DNA from: Penelope pileata
Taxonomy: Eukaryota > Chordata > Aves > Galliformes > Cracidae
NCBI GenBank assembly: GCA_013396635.1
Contig: WBMW01005677.1
Coordinates: 1 to 64,000, forward strand
DNA length: 64,000 bases
Direction: 5' to 3'
The notes under the pieces were generated by a model. That model was not told the origin of the DNA and did no database searches. It saw only the letters and a list, made by a program, of their open reading frames with translations. Position numbers and translations under genes: made by a program. Below are positions 25,003-36,309 of this stretch, one piece after another; position 1 is the first letter of the stretch; the number at the start of each line of letters is the position of its first letter.

Positions 25003-25362
25003 AATCATAGAATATCCCGAGTTGGAAGGGACCCACAGGGATCATGGAGTCCAACTCCTGGCACAAGACCTCCCAAAATTCAAACCCTGTGTCTGAGAGC
25101 GGTGTCTGAAGGCTGCTGAACTCCAGCAGCGTGGGGCCATGGCCACTGCCCTGGGCAGCCTGTGCCAGGGCCCGACCACCCTCTGGGGAAGAACCTTTCC
25201 CTAACACCCAACCTGACCTCCCCTGACACAGCTCCATGCCGTTCCCTCGGGCCCTGTCGCTGTCACCAGAGAGCAGAGCTCAGCGCTGCCCCTCCGCTCC
25301 CCTCGTGAGGAGCTGTAGGCCGCCATGAGGCCTCCCCTCAGCGTCCTGTTTTCTGAACAGGC
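25003..25362 (-). mobile_element. CR1 LINE, 5'-truncated, minus strand
   Basis: Read on the minus strand, this runs from a TGTTCAG block through GGCTGAGGGGAGGCCTCATGG, GGTGACAGCGACAGGGCC, GAAAGGTTCTTCCCCAGAG and GGACTCCATGATCCCTGTGG to a final TTCTATGATT. That is the 3' part of an avian CR1. The 106-codon open frame at 24917-25237 lies within it and is not a gene. It belongs to the same subfamily as the copy at 63572, in the opposite orientation. Confidence 0.93.
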
Positions 25363-27835
25363 AAAGGAGCCTCAGCTGAAAGGCAAAAGTGAAGCCAGGA
25401 AATTTACTCCTTTTGCCCTGGAGTCCTCCATGTCACACCCCTCTGCTCTGCATCCCCATTCCCTGCCCCTGTTCCCAGGAGGGACGGTGGAGCTGCCAGA
25501 GGACAAGATCCCCAAAGGGATCAGTAGCCAGTTGCCAAGAGCTGCAATGTAAAAGCAGAGCTGGAGTGAGGTTAACAGAGCCTGGCTTGTGCTGTTGCAC
25601 AACAAAACTGCTAATTAATATTGGAGAAAGAGGTCAGCCTGGAAAGCATGTGGGAAATACAAGTGCTGCTTGCTGTAGCGAACGGCAACAACTAAAGGGA
25701 GGTTGTGCTAAAATCTCCATCAGACACATTGAGCGTCCAGTGGCTGTGTAACAACCAGACCCAACATGGCCCATATAAGCTAGGATCTATCAGCACAGCA
25801 GTGGAATCTAGGGTAAGGATTGTTACACATGGCTGATTTTTTTATTTAAGGATGTATGCAGTGTTAGCAGGCCCCTCTCTGCTCCAACATGTGTAGCACC
25901 ATACAGTCCTCCTAAAATGAATGGCCACCTCCTGTAGACTTCAGTAATGGAAAATTTTATCTTTCTAAGTTGTATACAAAATTGCTGTTTTTAACGCAGG
26001 TAGTACATGCCTCCCGTTTTGTTTTAGTTCTTGCACATCTCAAAGGAGTAAAACTGTCAGAAACAGAATGCATCTGTGTCCTTGGAAAGGTACAGTTAGG
26101 AGTTGAATAATAGAGGAATTATTTAATGCCACATCTTCCATTAAATTGTCAATGTTTACCCCATGGGAAGACCTTAAAGTGTTTTCTTGTTTATCACCTT
26201 ACCTCTAATTGCTGCTTGAGTCCCACTTTTACAATTTATTGATGTATTTCCAAGAGGTTACATATATTAGATTTATAGTATAACACAGTAGAGCAAACAA
26301 AAAAGATCACTTTCTTTTCTGTAGAAAACAATGGGCTGCTAACTAAGTGATGTTAGCTAGGTGTGGGTGCGACTTTGATAACAATTTGTGCTGCTTTAAT
26401 TATTTTTGAATACAAGAGTGGAATTTTCAAACTTTAAAGTGCATTATGGGCCTAACTTGCCTAGGCCTTTTGAAAATCTGGCTTGGTTCTTGGCTGCATT
26501 TATAAGTCTCTGAATGTCTTTGGAAACATACGTGATAGCTTATAGCTAGTAGAAATTTAGAGAAGAAAAGACATTTATTTGTATTTCTTGTGAGAGTCAA
26601 TCGTGAAAGGTTTGGGGGGGAAAACATCATGGAAGGATGCTTGTAGTTAAGGGTTTTGTAGCCAATACAGTGGAATGTAGTCTTGAAAACAAAAGCTTTT
26701 TCTTGTCAATTACTTGTATATTGCTTCTCGACTTTGATGTACACTGAAAAACCTCATACATCTTTCTGAAAATATTGCAAATGCAGAAATAAAGCTGCTG
26801 CCTTAACCTGAAGCATAATATCCTAAGCGACTGTGATAACCAAAAAGCAGAAGAGAAAATTCATGTATTTGTGACAGAAAGCTGGAGCAGGAACGGTAAA
26901 TAAAGCCACTCAGCTTTGATCTCTGTTATCAATGTTAAATGGGCTTCTCCCGACAGTGAGGCAGAGGATGCAGATTAAGTTCTCCTTCTGAACCTTGATG
27001 TGGAGATTGCTCTATCTTTCTGTTGATGGTGATTTACTTCTGAGTTTAGACACTTACCTGGCTGCTGCTCCGCCACAGGAATATCCTCTGCTGCTGTGAC
27101 CTGAAAAGCAATGACTTGGGAGGGGCGAGGTGGTGTGAGAAGGGATACACTGAGCATGCTCTTCTACCACCACAATATAGAGTAAGTGTGAGGAAAAGGT
27201 GTAAAAAATTTCCTGTGGTGTCAAGTGCAGGGCTTTAAACTTTCCTTGGAATGTTTTGCCTAGACAGTTCATTACTTTTATTGCTTCAGATTTGGCAGGA
27301 TCCCAGGCAGTGTAATATCGTGTCTGTGTGGATAATGAAGACACCATTTATCACTGTTAGAATAAAAAGCTATCAGTGTAATTTAAATGGTGTGCATCAG
27401 CAAGCGTGGTTCTTGATCTCTGAAACCACTCAGTGGATCTGCGTTAGCCCTCCCAAAAAGTCTTTGCAGAAGCAAGTCTTTTGCACGGCACTCAGTGTTG
27501 CTTCTAGAAGAAATTTGTTCCAAATTTGTGCTGGATTACAGCTCCTCTTCAGCAAGAGTTGTAAAGGGCCGTGCTTGCTTTTGTCACATGCTGCATGTGT
27601 AGATGACAGAATGGTGACTTGTCAGTGTGTTGTTGGGAATCGCACCGGGGAGGAATGGCACCATGTGGCTGGGGGAAGGATACTCACCAGCAAGTAAGGA
27701 CAGGAGTGAAGGAATTTCAGAGCTGAAGAGAAATAGGCCAGTTCTGTATCCTCTTTTCATGTGTATTGTATTAAGAATTGAAGTTCTAGTCCCTAAACAG
27801 TGTGGAGTATATATCTTCCTAGCATACTAACTATT
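25363..27835. other. Intronic DNA without recognised genes
   Basis: Unique-looking sequence. The 148-codon frame at 27251-27697 plus has no recognised domain and no bounding splice sites that I can support. A G7 run sits near 26610. Confidence 0.55.
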
Positions 27836-27905
27836 GTTTTTTTTTTTCCCCCACTACTTTCTTTTTCTTTTTAATTAATTTTAATTATTATTATTTTTTT
27901 TTACA
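27836..27905. repeat. T/AT-rich low-complexity tract
   Basis: A poly-T run, a short C run, then TTAATTAATTTTAATTATTATTATT-type AT repeats and a further T run (long motif, given by position). Confidence 0.85.
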
Positions 27906-29350
27906 TTTTAAAAAGTAAACAGCATTAGCTGGTTCAGTGGATTTATAGTTAAAAAAAAAGAAGTAGTAAATAGACTTTTGTTTAATGTTCGTAATATGCT
28001 ATTTTCCTGGAGGTCCCATGGTTGTCCTGCTTGGGCAGCAGGGCCTGCATGGCTCAGGGCATGAATTTTGGGCTCTCTTTTGGGTGGTTCATGTGCTGCT
28101 GCACCCTCTCCTCTCGGAGGCGGTGTGCAGGGTAGGAGGCTGTGTCCTGGGTTCCTACAGTGGGTGCTGCAGAGAGATTTATCTTGTTTTGCAGCTGAGA
28201 TGCTTGTTTCTCTTTGGACATGGTAGCTGTTGCCCACACCTGGAATTGAAGGGTTTGCAGCTTTTTGAGGGTGATGCTTTTGATTAGTTTTTTTTCCTCA
28301 TATTTTATTAGTTATAGGTAGATCTTGAAACAGTGCATGCTTCTGGAGTAGAGAAGTTAATAAAAATGGGGGGAAGTCATTATAAAAGGAAAATTTAAAA
28401 AATCTGTGTTAAGGAGGTGGGGCAGGTGATGGCTGGGAGGTGGCAGTGGGTTGCAGTGTGATAAGCATGGCTGAAAAGAGGTTGGATAGTCCCAAAGGAC
28501 TGAGTGAATCCTTTGGTCAGTGGGGACAGCAGTGTGCTGTGCAGGGAGCCAGATGTGCTGCCTGCAGAAATAGGCAAAAGGAGAGTTTTGCAGGAAACTA
28601 CCTTGTGTGATGCCTGCCTGCAGCTGTTTTACCTGCACAGAGAGAAATGCAGCGTGTCTGTAAAATTTGTTAGCATTTGGGTTTTTATTTATCTGACTGG
28701 AGAAAGGTTGTCAGTGCTCCCTAAGAGGAAAGTAGTGCAGTTGCTCCTGCCTCCCAGGGCTTTGCCCTTTCTGATTTGTATGAGTGTCTTCTTCACCAGC
28801 CAGCTTCCTGGCAGTCTTCAGTCCTGTCTCTTGCTTAGCAGTACGTTTCTCAGTTTACTGTGGAGAACTAATCGAGATTGTAAGGCTTTGCGTACCAGAA
28901 GTTTGCAAAAAAGTGTCATGCAACCAGGTCGATTTCTTATCCTGATAATTAATTATAGGGAAGAGATATGCTATCCAGGAATGGTGTGATTTTTCATTTG
29001 GTATCAAGGCTAACACTGATGCTGAAAACCTGAGGTTTGCACACCACTGCCACCCCACAAAGGGGATGTTTGATGTTACACCTGTAAGACTGACTTGCAT
29101 TTCATATTCAACAGGAGGTTGTTCTTGCACTATGTCAGTACAGTAAAACTTCTGGAGAAGATGTTTGTTCAAAAGCTTGCATACGTTAGTACCTGTGAGT
29201 TTGGGTCCCAGAGTTGTGTGGCATCAAGTGCCATATGGCTACACGTATGCAGAGATTGAAGAGATTCTTATCGTGGAAGAGCTGCGCAGGTGAGGATTAT
29301 ACATTTCAACAGGCTCATTTCAACTCCTAAGGGTTTTGTTTTGAGGTGAA
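27906..29350. other. Intronic DNA without recognised genes
   Basis: No exon or mobile element seen. The 161-codon frame at 28504-28989 overlaps antisense frames and shows no domain. Confidence 0.55.
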
Positions 29351-29420
29351 AATAAACCCTCAAATCATGTCTACTCTTGTTTGCCCGCTTCCATCTGTTA
29401 AAAAAAAAAAAAAAAAAAAA
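29351..29420 (+). other. AATAAA followed by an A21 tract, possible retrocopy tail
   Basis: AATAAA at 29351-29356 is followed 43 bases on by 21 A residues (29400-29420). This could be the poly(A) end of a retrocopy or simply an A microsatellite. No recognisable parent sequence was found upstream. The spacing is somewhat longer than usual for cleavage. Confidence 0.3.
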
Positions 29421-32400
29421 GCCAAAAATGCTGTCCCTGCTGCAGCAAGTGAATGGCCAGGAAGTGACGCGGGTCTGTGATCAGCAGCGGGCAACCAGAA
29501 CAGGACGTTCAGACCATGAAGGAACACTGACTTGCCCACTTTTATTGCTTTTTTGTTTTTATCTCCTATTGTTTCAGCCTGACCTATTACTTTATTAGCT
29601 GGTGTCGTTTTCTAGAGGAATGTGAATTCTGTGATTGTAACTTTGCCTCAAAGAAATGGGTGATTCTAACAACTTCACAGTAAGGAATCCAAACATTTTT
29701 GCTCAGCAATTAATTTTACACTGAAAATGTGTCAGTAAGGTGGACACTATCAATTTATTCACTGTCAGATGACTGAGCTGAAAGCAAGTCCGTGGTGTGG
29801 CTTCATATTGCTGAATTGGCTCCTGATTTTCCTATCTTTTTCTCTTCAGTACGTTAAGCCAATGAAGCCTACTCTTTCTTTGGTACTTAACTCCGCATTT
29901 TCCATTCCTTTGGAATACAGATGCACATAGTGCTCTTACAAAAAGCCTATTTCAAGACTATTTCAAGGGATTTCCCTCTTCTTAATGAACTTTGCAGTGA
30001 AAATCACTACTTATTTATTTGCAACTGCTGTTCAACAATAGGCACTACTTTCCTCTTAGGAAGTAATGCATATTTTTATGGCTTTTCACTTTGTATGTTT
30101 GCAGTTGCCTCATTAAATGTTTCTGCTGGAATACGTATAAAAATCACCAAGTGCAAAGAAATTTGTATTTGTTTTGTAATGCTCATTGCCTTCATATTTA
30201 AGATGAGACTCACTCAGCAGTTCATTTCTGCTTCATTTTAGCACTAACAGTACCATTTTTATGTACCAAATATAGCAGGACTAAATCGATAGCATTGCTG
30301 TAATTCTTAGAAACTGCAGTCATTCAACAATCAGTTTCTAAAGTGAAAGTGGTACGTTTCAGAACTTCCTAAATCACAATTTAGAACTGAAACTAATGGC
30401 ATAACCTAAAGTAGTGCAACCTATCCCTTCTTTGTTTTGCGCTCTGTGATTTCTTTGCACCGTTTAAGTTGTGTGAGTATCTAACTCATGCTATAGTATG
30501 ACTGCTGCCACTTCGTGACCAGTCAGTCCTACTGCCTGGTGGGGCAAGGGAATGTTGTTGAGATGTGACCAAAAACTGAGAGGTTAAATAACTTGCCCAG
30601 GAACATGCTGGCAGAGTAGATTTTGGGCATTCAGGCTCTGTCAATAAGTAGAAAGTGGGACTGAAGATGTAGGTTTGTGCTTGGAGACAAAGCAAGCTAT
30701 AGTGAGATGATGGAGAAGGACAAGCATCTCTCTCACAGGTGAGAAATGTGACATGGGGTGATTTGTCTAGCATTACAAGGGAGGCAGTTTGAGTCAATTC
30801 CATATTTTGAATTAATGTCTTATTCCCTGCTATCTGGACTCCTGGCTTTGATACATCAAATAGGTAGCATTTTACCTGTTTTGTTTGTTTAGAAAGATAG
30901 ATCCCCTCCTTTTTCCTCTGTATTTATTGGCAAGCATTGCAGGCACGGAAACCACTATCACAACTGCTTGTCAGCATTGAGCATTGTTGCAGGAAGGGTG
31001 ATACTGGTAAATTACTGGAGGAAAGCAAGTGTAGCAGGAACTAAAGTCTGAAATGGAGCTGACTGAAGGCTGCCCTTGTTCTGTGGATCTGGTGAGGAAG
31101 CCAGTCTCAGATATTGACAACCAGTGTTGTGCCTCTGCTTTGCAAAATGAGTGTTAATGACAGAAGTCAGATTTCTCTGTGGTGGACTGCAGTACCCTGC
31201 GACAGCATTCCTGTGGGCCCTCCTCCCCCGGCGCGTGTGTTCTCCAGCAGTCTGCACTTGGCATCTGAGCCAAAATTCATCTCACAACCTTGCAGGAATT
31301 CCTACGGCAAGGCTCCTGAAGGAGGATGGTGCTTTCTCATTATTAACATGATCAGCTCTTAGTCAGGTAAGAGGGCTGTATTGTAATAAGCATTTAGAAG
31401 ACTTCAGCGGAAATGCTGTCAGCTCAAAAGCAATAGGAAGAGCTGTTTGCTTATGGGCAATAACTATGTATGGTATGAATTATTTACAGAGTGCTTAAAT
31501 TGTCAGAGCCCTTAAAGCAGAATGGGGAGTTACCTGTGTCCTACAGCAGAGATAGCTTTTGCAGTCTTGCAAGGAGAGAGGTAGAGATGAATGCAGCAAA
31601 CCAGGTTCATTTGAAATAAATCAGTGTGTGTATTCACCCCTAATACATCAGGAGCTTCTGCTTTTATGCTCTGAAATCATGTTAAAACAGAAAATGTACA
31701 GATTTTAATAGAAAATGAAAAGTAGAACTGCTTTGTTTTACTATTACTGCTGGTTTTACAGCAAACATAGTTATATATGTGGCCTAAGGCATTGGAAGTG
31801 GGTCTGAAACAAACCAATGACAGCAAAGAAATTCCATACTGACACTGCCTGCTATTAGTTAGACTCCACCTAGCAGGCACAATTGTAGCATTGTGCTGCA
31901 GTTCTGTCAGCAAGCCTGTGAGGAACATTAAGAGCAATTTACTGCTAGCCTTAGAGATGGACAAGCAGTTTGAGAAACCAGAGTGGCAGTTTGATGGATG
32001 TCACGCTTGTTTCAGAGTCATTAGGCTGGTGACAGGGTTCCAGGGACATAGTGCTGCCCTTTGGAGAACTTGGTGGGCTGTTCATCCTGGTTTCACGTTT
32101 GTTGGCAGTTTTTGCTGGAGCAGCAGTGCTCACATCCTATCCTTAGCTGTTGTGAGCTGCTGTACAAAGTGCTGTATTTTCAGAGGAAACTGTGTGTCTG
32201 TGAGGAAGCATGTCTTCTGCGTGTTTCAGTCCCAAATGCATGCACATGTGAAAGCCTGGACTGAGCTTCGTGGTACTGTTTGCATGTGCCATGTTTATGT
32301 GTAAGTGGTACATGTAAAATGATGCAAATATTTAAATGTCTTCTGGGATTTGATCTGTACTAGTTAATTAGTTTGCAAAGTACTTGATAAGTGGACAAGG

Positions 32401-33662
32401 CATTGTGGTTTTGCAGAACACTGATTTGCGTGTGATGCGAGATAGGGTAGTAATGAGGTCACTCTTTGAAAGTCAAGGTGCTTAGCATCCTGCCTGTGTG
32501 CTTTGTAAGTGGTTGGGATGGAGAACAAAGAAAATGCTTCTTAAGTCCATGAAGTGATTGGAGATGCTACAACACTGATGTGTTTTAAATCTGTACAGGA
32601 AGAATTTGGAAAAATTTTGGGGAACAAACGCTATTTGTTGCATGAATCATTCTTTGACTTGTGTGACAAAACTAACATACTTCTTAAAATAATATAGAAG
32701 ATTTTGCAGTGTAGCAAAAGCGAAGGGAAATGAAGTATTACTACAGAAGGTAAGGATATAAGGGAGAGCATCCCAAAAGTCAGGGAAGAGTGGTTATACG
32801 ACATAGTAGCTGTATGCGTTTAACACAAGCTAAAACGCAGCTTAGAGAAGTCTCCTCTGTTCCATTCTGGCAGCAATAAGCCCTATGTCTCAATCTTGCT
32901 TCCTCTTTATCCACTGAGAATCCAAATAATGGTTGGAAAAAATGAGCAAAGCCTAGGAGACTGGTTTCAACAGCCTGGGCTAAGCAGGACAAGAGAGAGC
33001 AAAACGTGCTTCAGCTGACATGGAGAAATTGGCTTAGGGGCTAGAGAGAATTTTGAGATAGCAACAAAATGTGAGGCTGAGTTCTTTTGGAGTTTTATCT
33101 AATTAATCCACTCCAACATGTCTGTCTGTATCTTAATTATTTTTTCCTTGACACAAAATTTAATTTTATGCAGAGTCACTTAGTTAAAGATACTGGCTTT
33201 TTCCTTTTTCTCGGAGAAAATGACGTATTTCCTTCTCCTCTTCCTTCAGTGATGAGGCCACACCAAGGGCTCCGGCAGTGCTCAGGCAGAGGGCAGAGAA
33301 TTGCCGTTTTTCTGTCTGCATGGGCTGCTGGCCCTGCGAGAGCAGAACTGCGTTCCCTTTGTCTATTGAGAAACATTCACCAAAAATACTTCTTATGGAA
33401 CATAAACAAATGGGGCTTGCAGGCGTGTGGATCTATTTCTACAGTCTACTGTTTGAGCTTGAGTCTTATTTCTATGGCAGTGTTGATTCAGCAGTTTCAA
33501 AGAGCTGCCTGTGCATGTTGATTCCCCTGTAAAAGTTCATGGCAGCTGACTGCAAGGAATGGGGCTCAGGCACAGGATCGCCTTACCAGGGCCTCTGCGA
33601 CCAAGGAGTGATGAGGAGATGCTTCCCAGGCCAGTGAAGAGGTTTGGCTGAGACATGGTGAC
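29421..33662. other. Intronic DNA without recognised genes
   Basis: AT-rich to mixed sequence without CR1 tails or long microsatellites. Open frames such as 31891-32304 and 33087-33521 plus have no domain or splice evidence. Confidence 0.55.
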
Positions 33663-34019
33663 TCATGCAGTCGCATTGCTGTGTGAGGTGGCAGCGCCTG
33701 AGCCCCTGATGAAGAAACATAGCAGTAAATGAATGTGAAGGAGCTGGAAGAGCTTCTGTTGTCCCTCGCCATTGGAGGTGCGCCTCGCAGGCAGAGTATG
33801 CCGGCCTGTGGGCCTCCTCAAGGCCTCCTCCCTTTGCACATCCCTGCTGCCTTTCTGGTGTGCTGACCAGAGCAGGCTGTTGCCTTTAATCCTGCTTACA
33901 TGAGTTCCTGCTGTTGTTTCACTGAGCTCCCATGCATGACGTGGAGTGAGAAGCAGCGCTGAGAGGCAGGCCTGCCCTCCGAGGGGGCCATCGCGTGTTT
34001 TGTTGGTGTTGGCAAAGCC

Positions 34020-34290
34020 TCTGAGTGCCTCTCTGAACAAAACCAAGATCAGCGTTCTTGTAATAAAGTGAGCTGAAATTTGCTTAGGTACCTCCTCCGC
34101 TTGTTCCTCCTGAATGTGTAAAATAAACCTTGTAAAGATTAACAACGTAATAAACACCCAAACGCTTATTTCTCCGTATCTTGGCAGCAAGTGCTGTGGA
34201 AGCTGCCGTTTGATGGCAGCGTGCTGAAGGCCAGAGATAACACCTGGAAGCTCACTTCTGTGCTGCTGTGAGTACGGCACAGCCACAACT
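34020..34290. promoter_or_regulatory. Candidate conserved non-coding element
   Basis: Complex repeat-free sequence around TAAAATAAACCTTGTAAAG, AACAACGTAATAAAC and GTTTGATGGCAGCGTGC, with more CpG than nearby DNA. It lies inside the longest open frame of the window on the minus strand, which I regard as chance. Conservation is inferred only. Confidence 0.28.
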
Positions 34291-35035
34291 GCTGCCATTC
34301 ACGACCTACTTTTCTTTCTTCAGCAGTTCATTCTCAAATCGGACATCAGATTGTTAGTTTTGAGAATCAGCCTCTTCTAACGTGTACCTAATACATCCAG
34401 GGATACCTAGCATTGCTTAAAAAAGCCAAACTTAAATACTTCTGTGAAGTGTTTCTGAGTTGTGTGAGAAAGACAGCTCCGTAACTCATTATTAGAAATT
34501 ATTTTAAATAATCTTGTGCTTGGAGTTATGTGCTCTACTGACCTTTTCATAGATACTGCTACATTATTAGCCATTAGTAGATCTTCTAAATATTGTATTA
34601 ATATTTCTTCATAATAGGAAGCTTTTCTCAAAGATTTTCAGTGTATTTTAGCTTTACGGAGGACACTGAATGAGATTAGCAAACCTTGCAGGGTGCTGAT
34701 GTAGCATAAAAGATTTAAAGTTTTATCTGCAGTGAAGAATTACTTTCTATAAACCATAAAGAATTTCTTAGAGTTCATATTAGAATTCACAGCAGCCTTA
34801 AAATTGATTTGACAAAACTGAAATAAATTAGATGGCAGCAATTAAAAAAGACTATGGTCAAATGATTTGTCAGATGCAAAATAAGACATTTTTTCCAAGT
34901 TCATCAACTGCCCAGTGACTTTGAAAATCATCCTATAATAAAATGTTGATATATTAAGGGTAAAAAAGCAATACTGTGTTAAATACTGGGTATTTTTGTT
35001 TCGTTTTGTTTTTATTTTCTGAAATACGGACGATT

Positions 35036-35377
35036 CCAGTACCTGAAGGGGGCCTACAGGAAAGCTGGGGAGGGGTTTTTTACTAGGATAGATAATGACA
35101 GAACAAGGGGTAATGGTTATAAACTGGAAGAGGGGAGATTTAGACTGGATATAAGGAAGAAATTCTTCACTGTGAGGGTGGTGAGACACTGGAATAGGTT
35201 GCCCAGAGAAGTCGTTGATGCCCCCTCCCTGGAAGTCTTCAAAGCCAGGCTGGATGGGGCTTTGGGCAACCTGGTCTAGTGGGAGGTGTCCTTGCCCATG
35301 GCAGGGGGGTTGGAACAAGATGATCTCTAAGGTCCCTTCCAACCTGAACCATTCTATGATTCTATGATTCTATGATT
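35036..35377 (+). mobile_element. CR1 LINE, 5'-truncated, plus strand
   Basis: It starts at CCAGTACCTGAAGGGGGCCT and runs through ATAAGGAAGAAATTCTTCAC, the GTTGCCCAGAGAAG block and GGTCCCTTCCAACCTGAACC to a tail of three ATTCTATG octamers plus ATT. These are standard CR1 3'-end features. A 10-bp direct repeat, ATTTTCTGAA, flanks the element (35014 and 35375). The antisense 166-codon frame at 34842-35342 is an artefact of it. Confidence 0.95.
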
Positions 35378-35878
35378 TTCTGAACAGACTATGTGCCATT
35401 TGCTGAGAAAATAAAATGGTTTTGTTGCTTCAGTTTGCTGAGTCTATTCAAAGCTTTTCTTGACAGAAATCTTCTGGGAAGTGTCAACCTTGTACAGTGG
35501 TTGAGGTCCTTCGTCTAGGTGCGTCCTGTCTCTTGGTTGTGAAATAGCATTTGTTTCTGCTCTGTGACTACCCTGGCATCCTTTCTTCCTTTTGTAGTTT
35601 ACTGTAGTGACATTTTTTTCTCTTGCCCTTTGGGATTAAGGTATAAGCCTCTCTATTCATCTCTACTCTATCGAAGTTCCTCATGAACATCATTTGATCC
35701 TTTCGACTTCACTGCAAAGGATATTTTGAAAACTGGCAAGTCACCATTCCTCCACATCAAGCAAGACTGCTTTTAGATCCAGCAAGCTGATCACAGTACT
35801 ATCCATCTATCCATTCCTCTTAGGCAATTGGTCTCTATTGTGATCGTAAGTAATAATGCTTAGTGCTATCAATAATTA
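35378..35878. other. Intronic DNA without recognised genes
   Basis: Nothing recognised between the CR1 copy and the CAAA repeat. Confidence 0.6.
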
Positions 35879-35940
35879 AAACAAACAAACAAACAAACAA
35901 CAACAAAACAACCCAAAAACAAAGAGAGAAAAAGAGATAA
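35879..35940. repeat. (CAAA)n microsatellite and A-rich tract
   Basis: About five ACAA units, then degenerate CAA and A-rich sequence with GA units. Confidence 0.92.
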
Positions 35941-35999
35941 GATCCACAATGATTCTGAATGTCATTTTCTCTTCCTCTTCTTTTTAAATACAGCCTTTA

Positions 36000-36240
36000 T
36001 GATACTGCTGTGCTGAGCGTGTTTAATCTGCAGTGTAGATTTCTGTGCAAAGTTGTCAGAGCCATACAGATATAAGTGTCAATCTGCAGCATGTCCCGGG
36101 CTTTCACTGCCCTCCAGCAGCCTCGCCTTCTGCCTAAAGCTGATGTGTCAGCACTGGTATGCTCGAGTTCTGAATTAATTAGGCATTCTGCTACTGGGCT
36201 TGTATGGTTAGTGGAATTCATGAATTAATAATTTTGTGCT
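36000..36240. promoter_or_regulatory. Candidate conserved non-coding element
   Basis: Complex sequence ending in TAAT-rich DNA: GAATTAATTAGGC near 36173 and a perfect 12-bp palindrome AATTCATGAATT at 36215-36226 followed by AATAATTTTG. Such paired homeodomain-like sites are common in developmental enhancers. Conservation was not tested. Confidence 0.3.
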
Positions 36241-36281
36241 TTCTGTGGAGGAAAGAAGGCGATATGTTGGCTGTCCAGCTG

Positions 36282-36309
36282 TTTTTTTTGTTTTTTTTTG
36301 TTTTTTTTT
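36282..36309. repeat. (T8G)n low-complexity tract
   Basis: Three runs of T (eight to ten bases) separated by single G residues. Confidence 0.9.

Noticed and set aside
24917..25237. 106-codon minus-strand frame with a tidy-looking protein
   Set aside because: It lies wholly in the CR1 3' region. The near-identical frame at 63788-63985 comes from the other CR1 copy, so the similarity is due to the repeat and not to a gene family.
27251..27697. 148-codon plus-strand frame
   Set aside because: No recognised domain, no bounding splice sites and overlapping minus-strand frames in the same region.
28504..28989. 161-codon plus-strand frame
   Set aside because: No domain, mixed composition and overlapping antisense frames of similar length.
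29160..29293. Short charged open frame ending in VEELRR and a stop, upstream of the A21 tract
   Set aside because: It has no start codon and no match to a family I recognise. Too short to support a retrocopy call.
34842..35342. 166-codon minus-strand frame
   Set aside because: Mostly antisense to the CR1 copy at 35036-35377.
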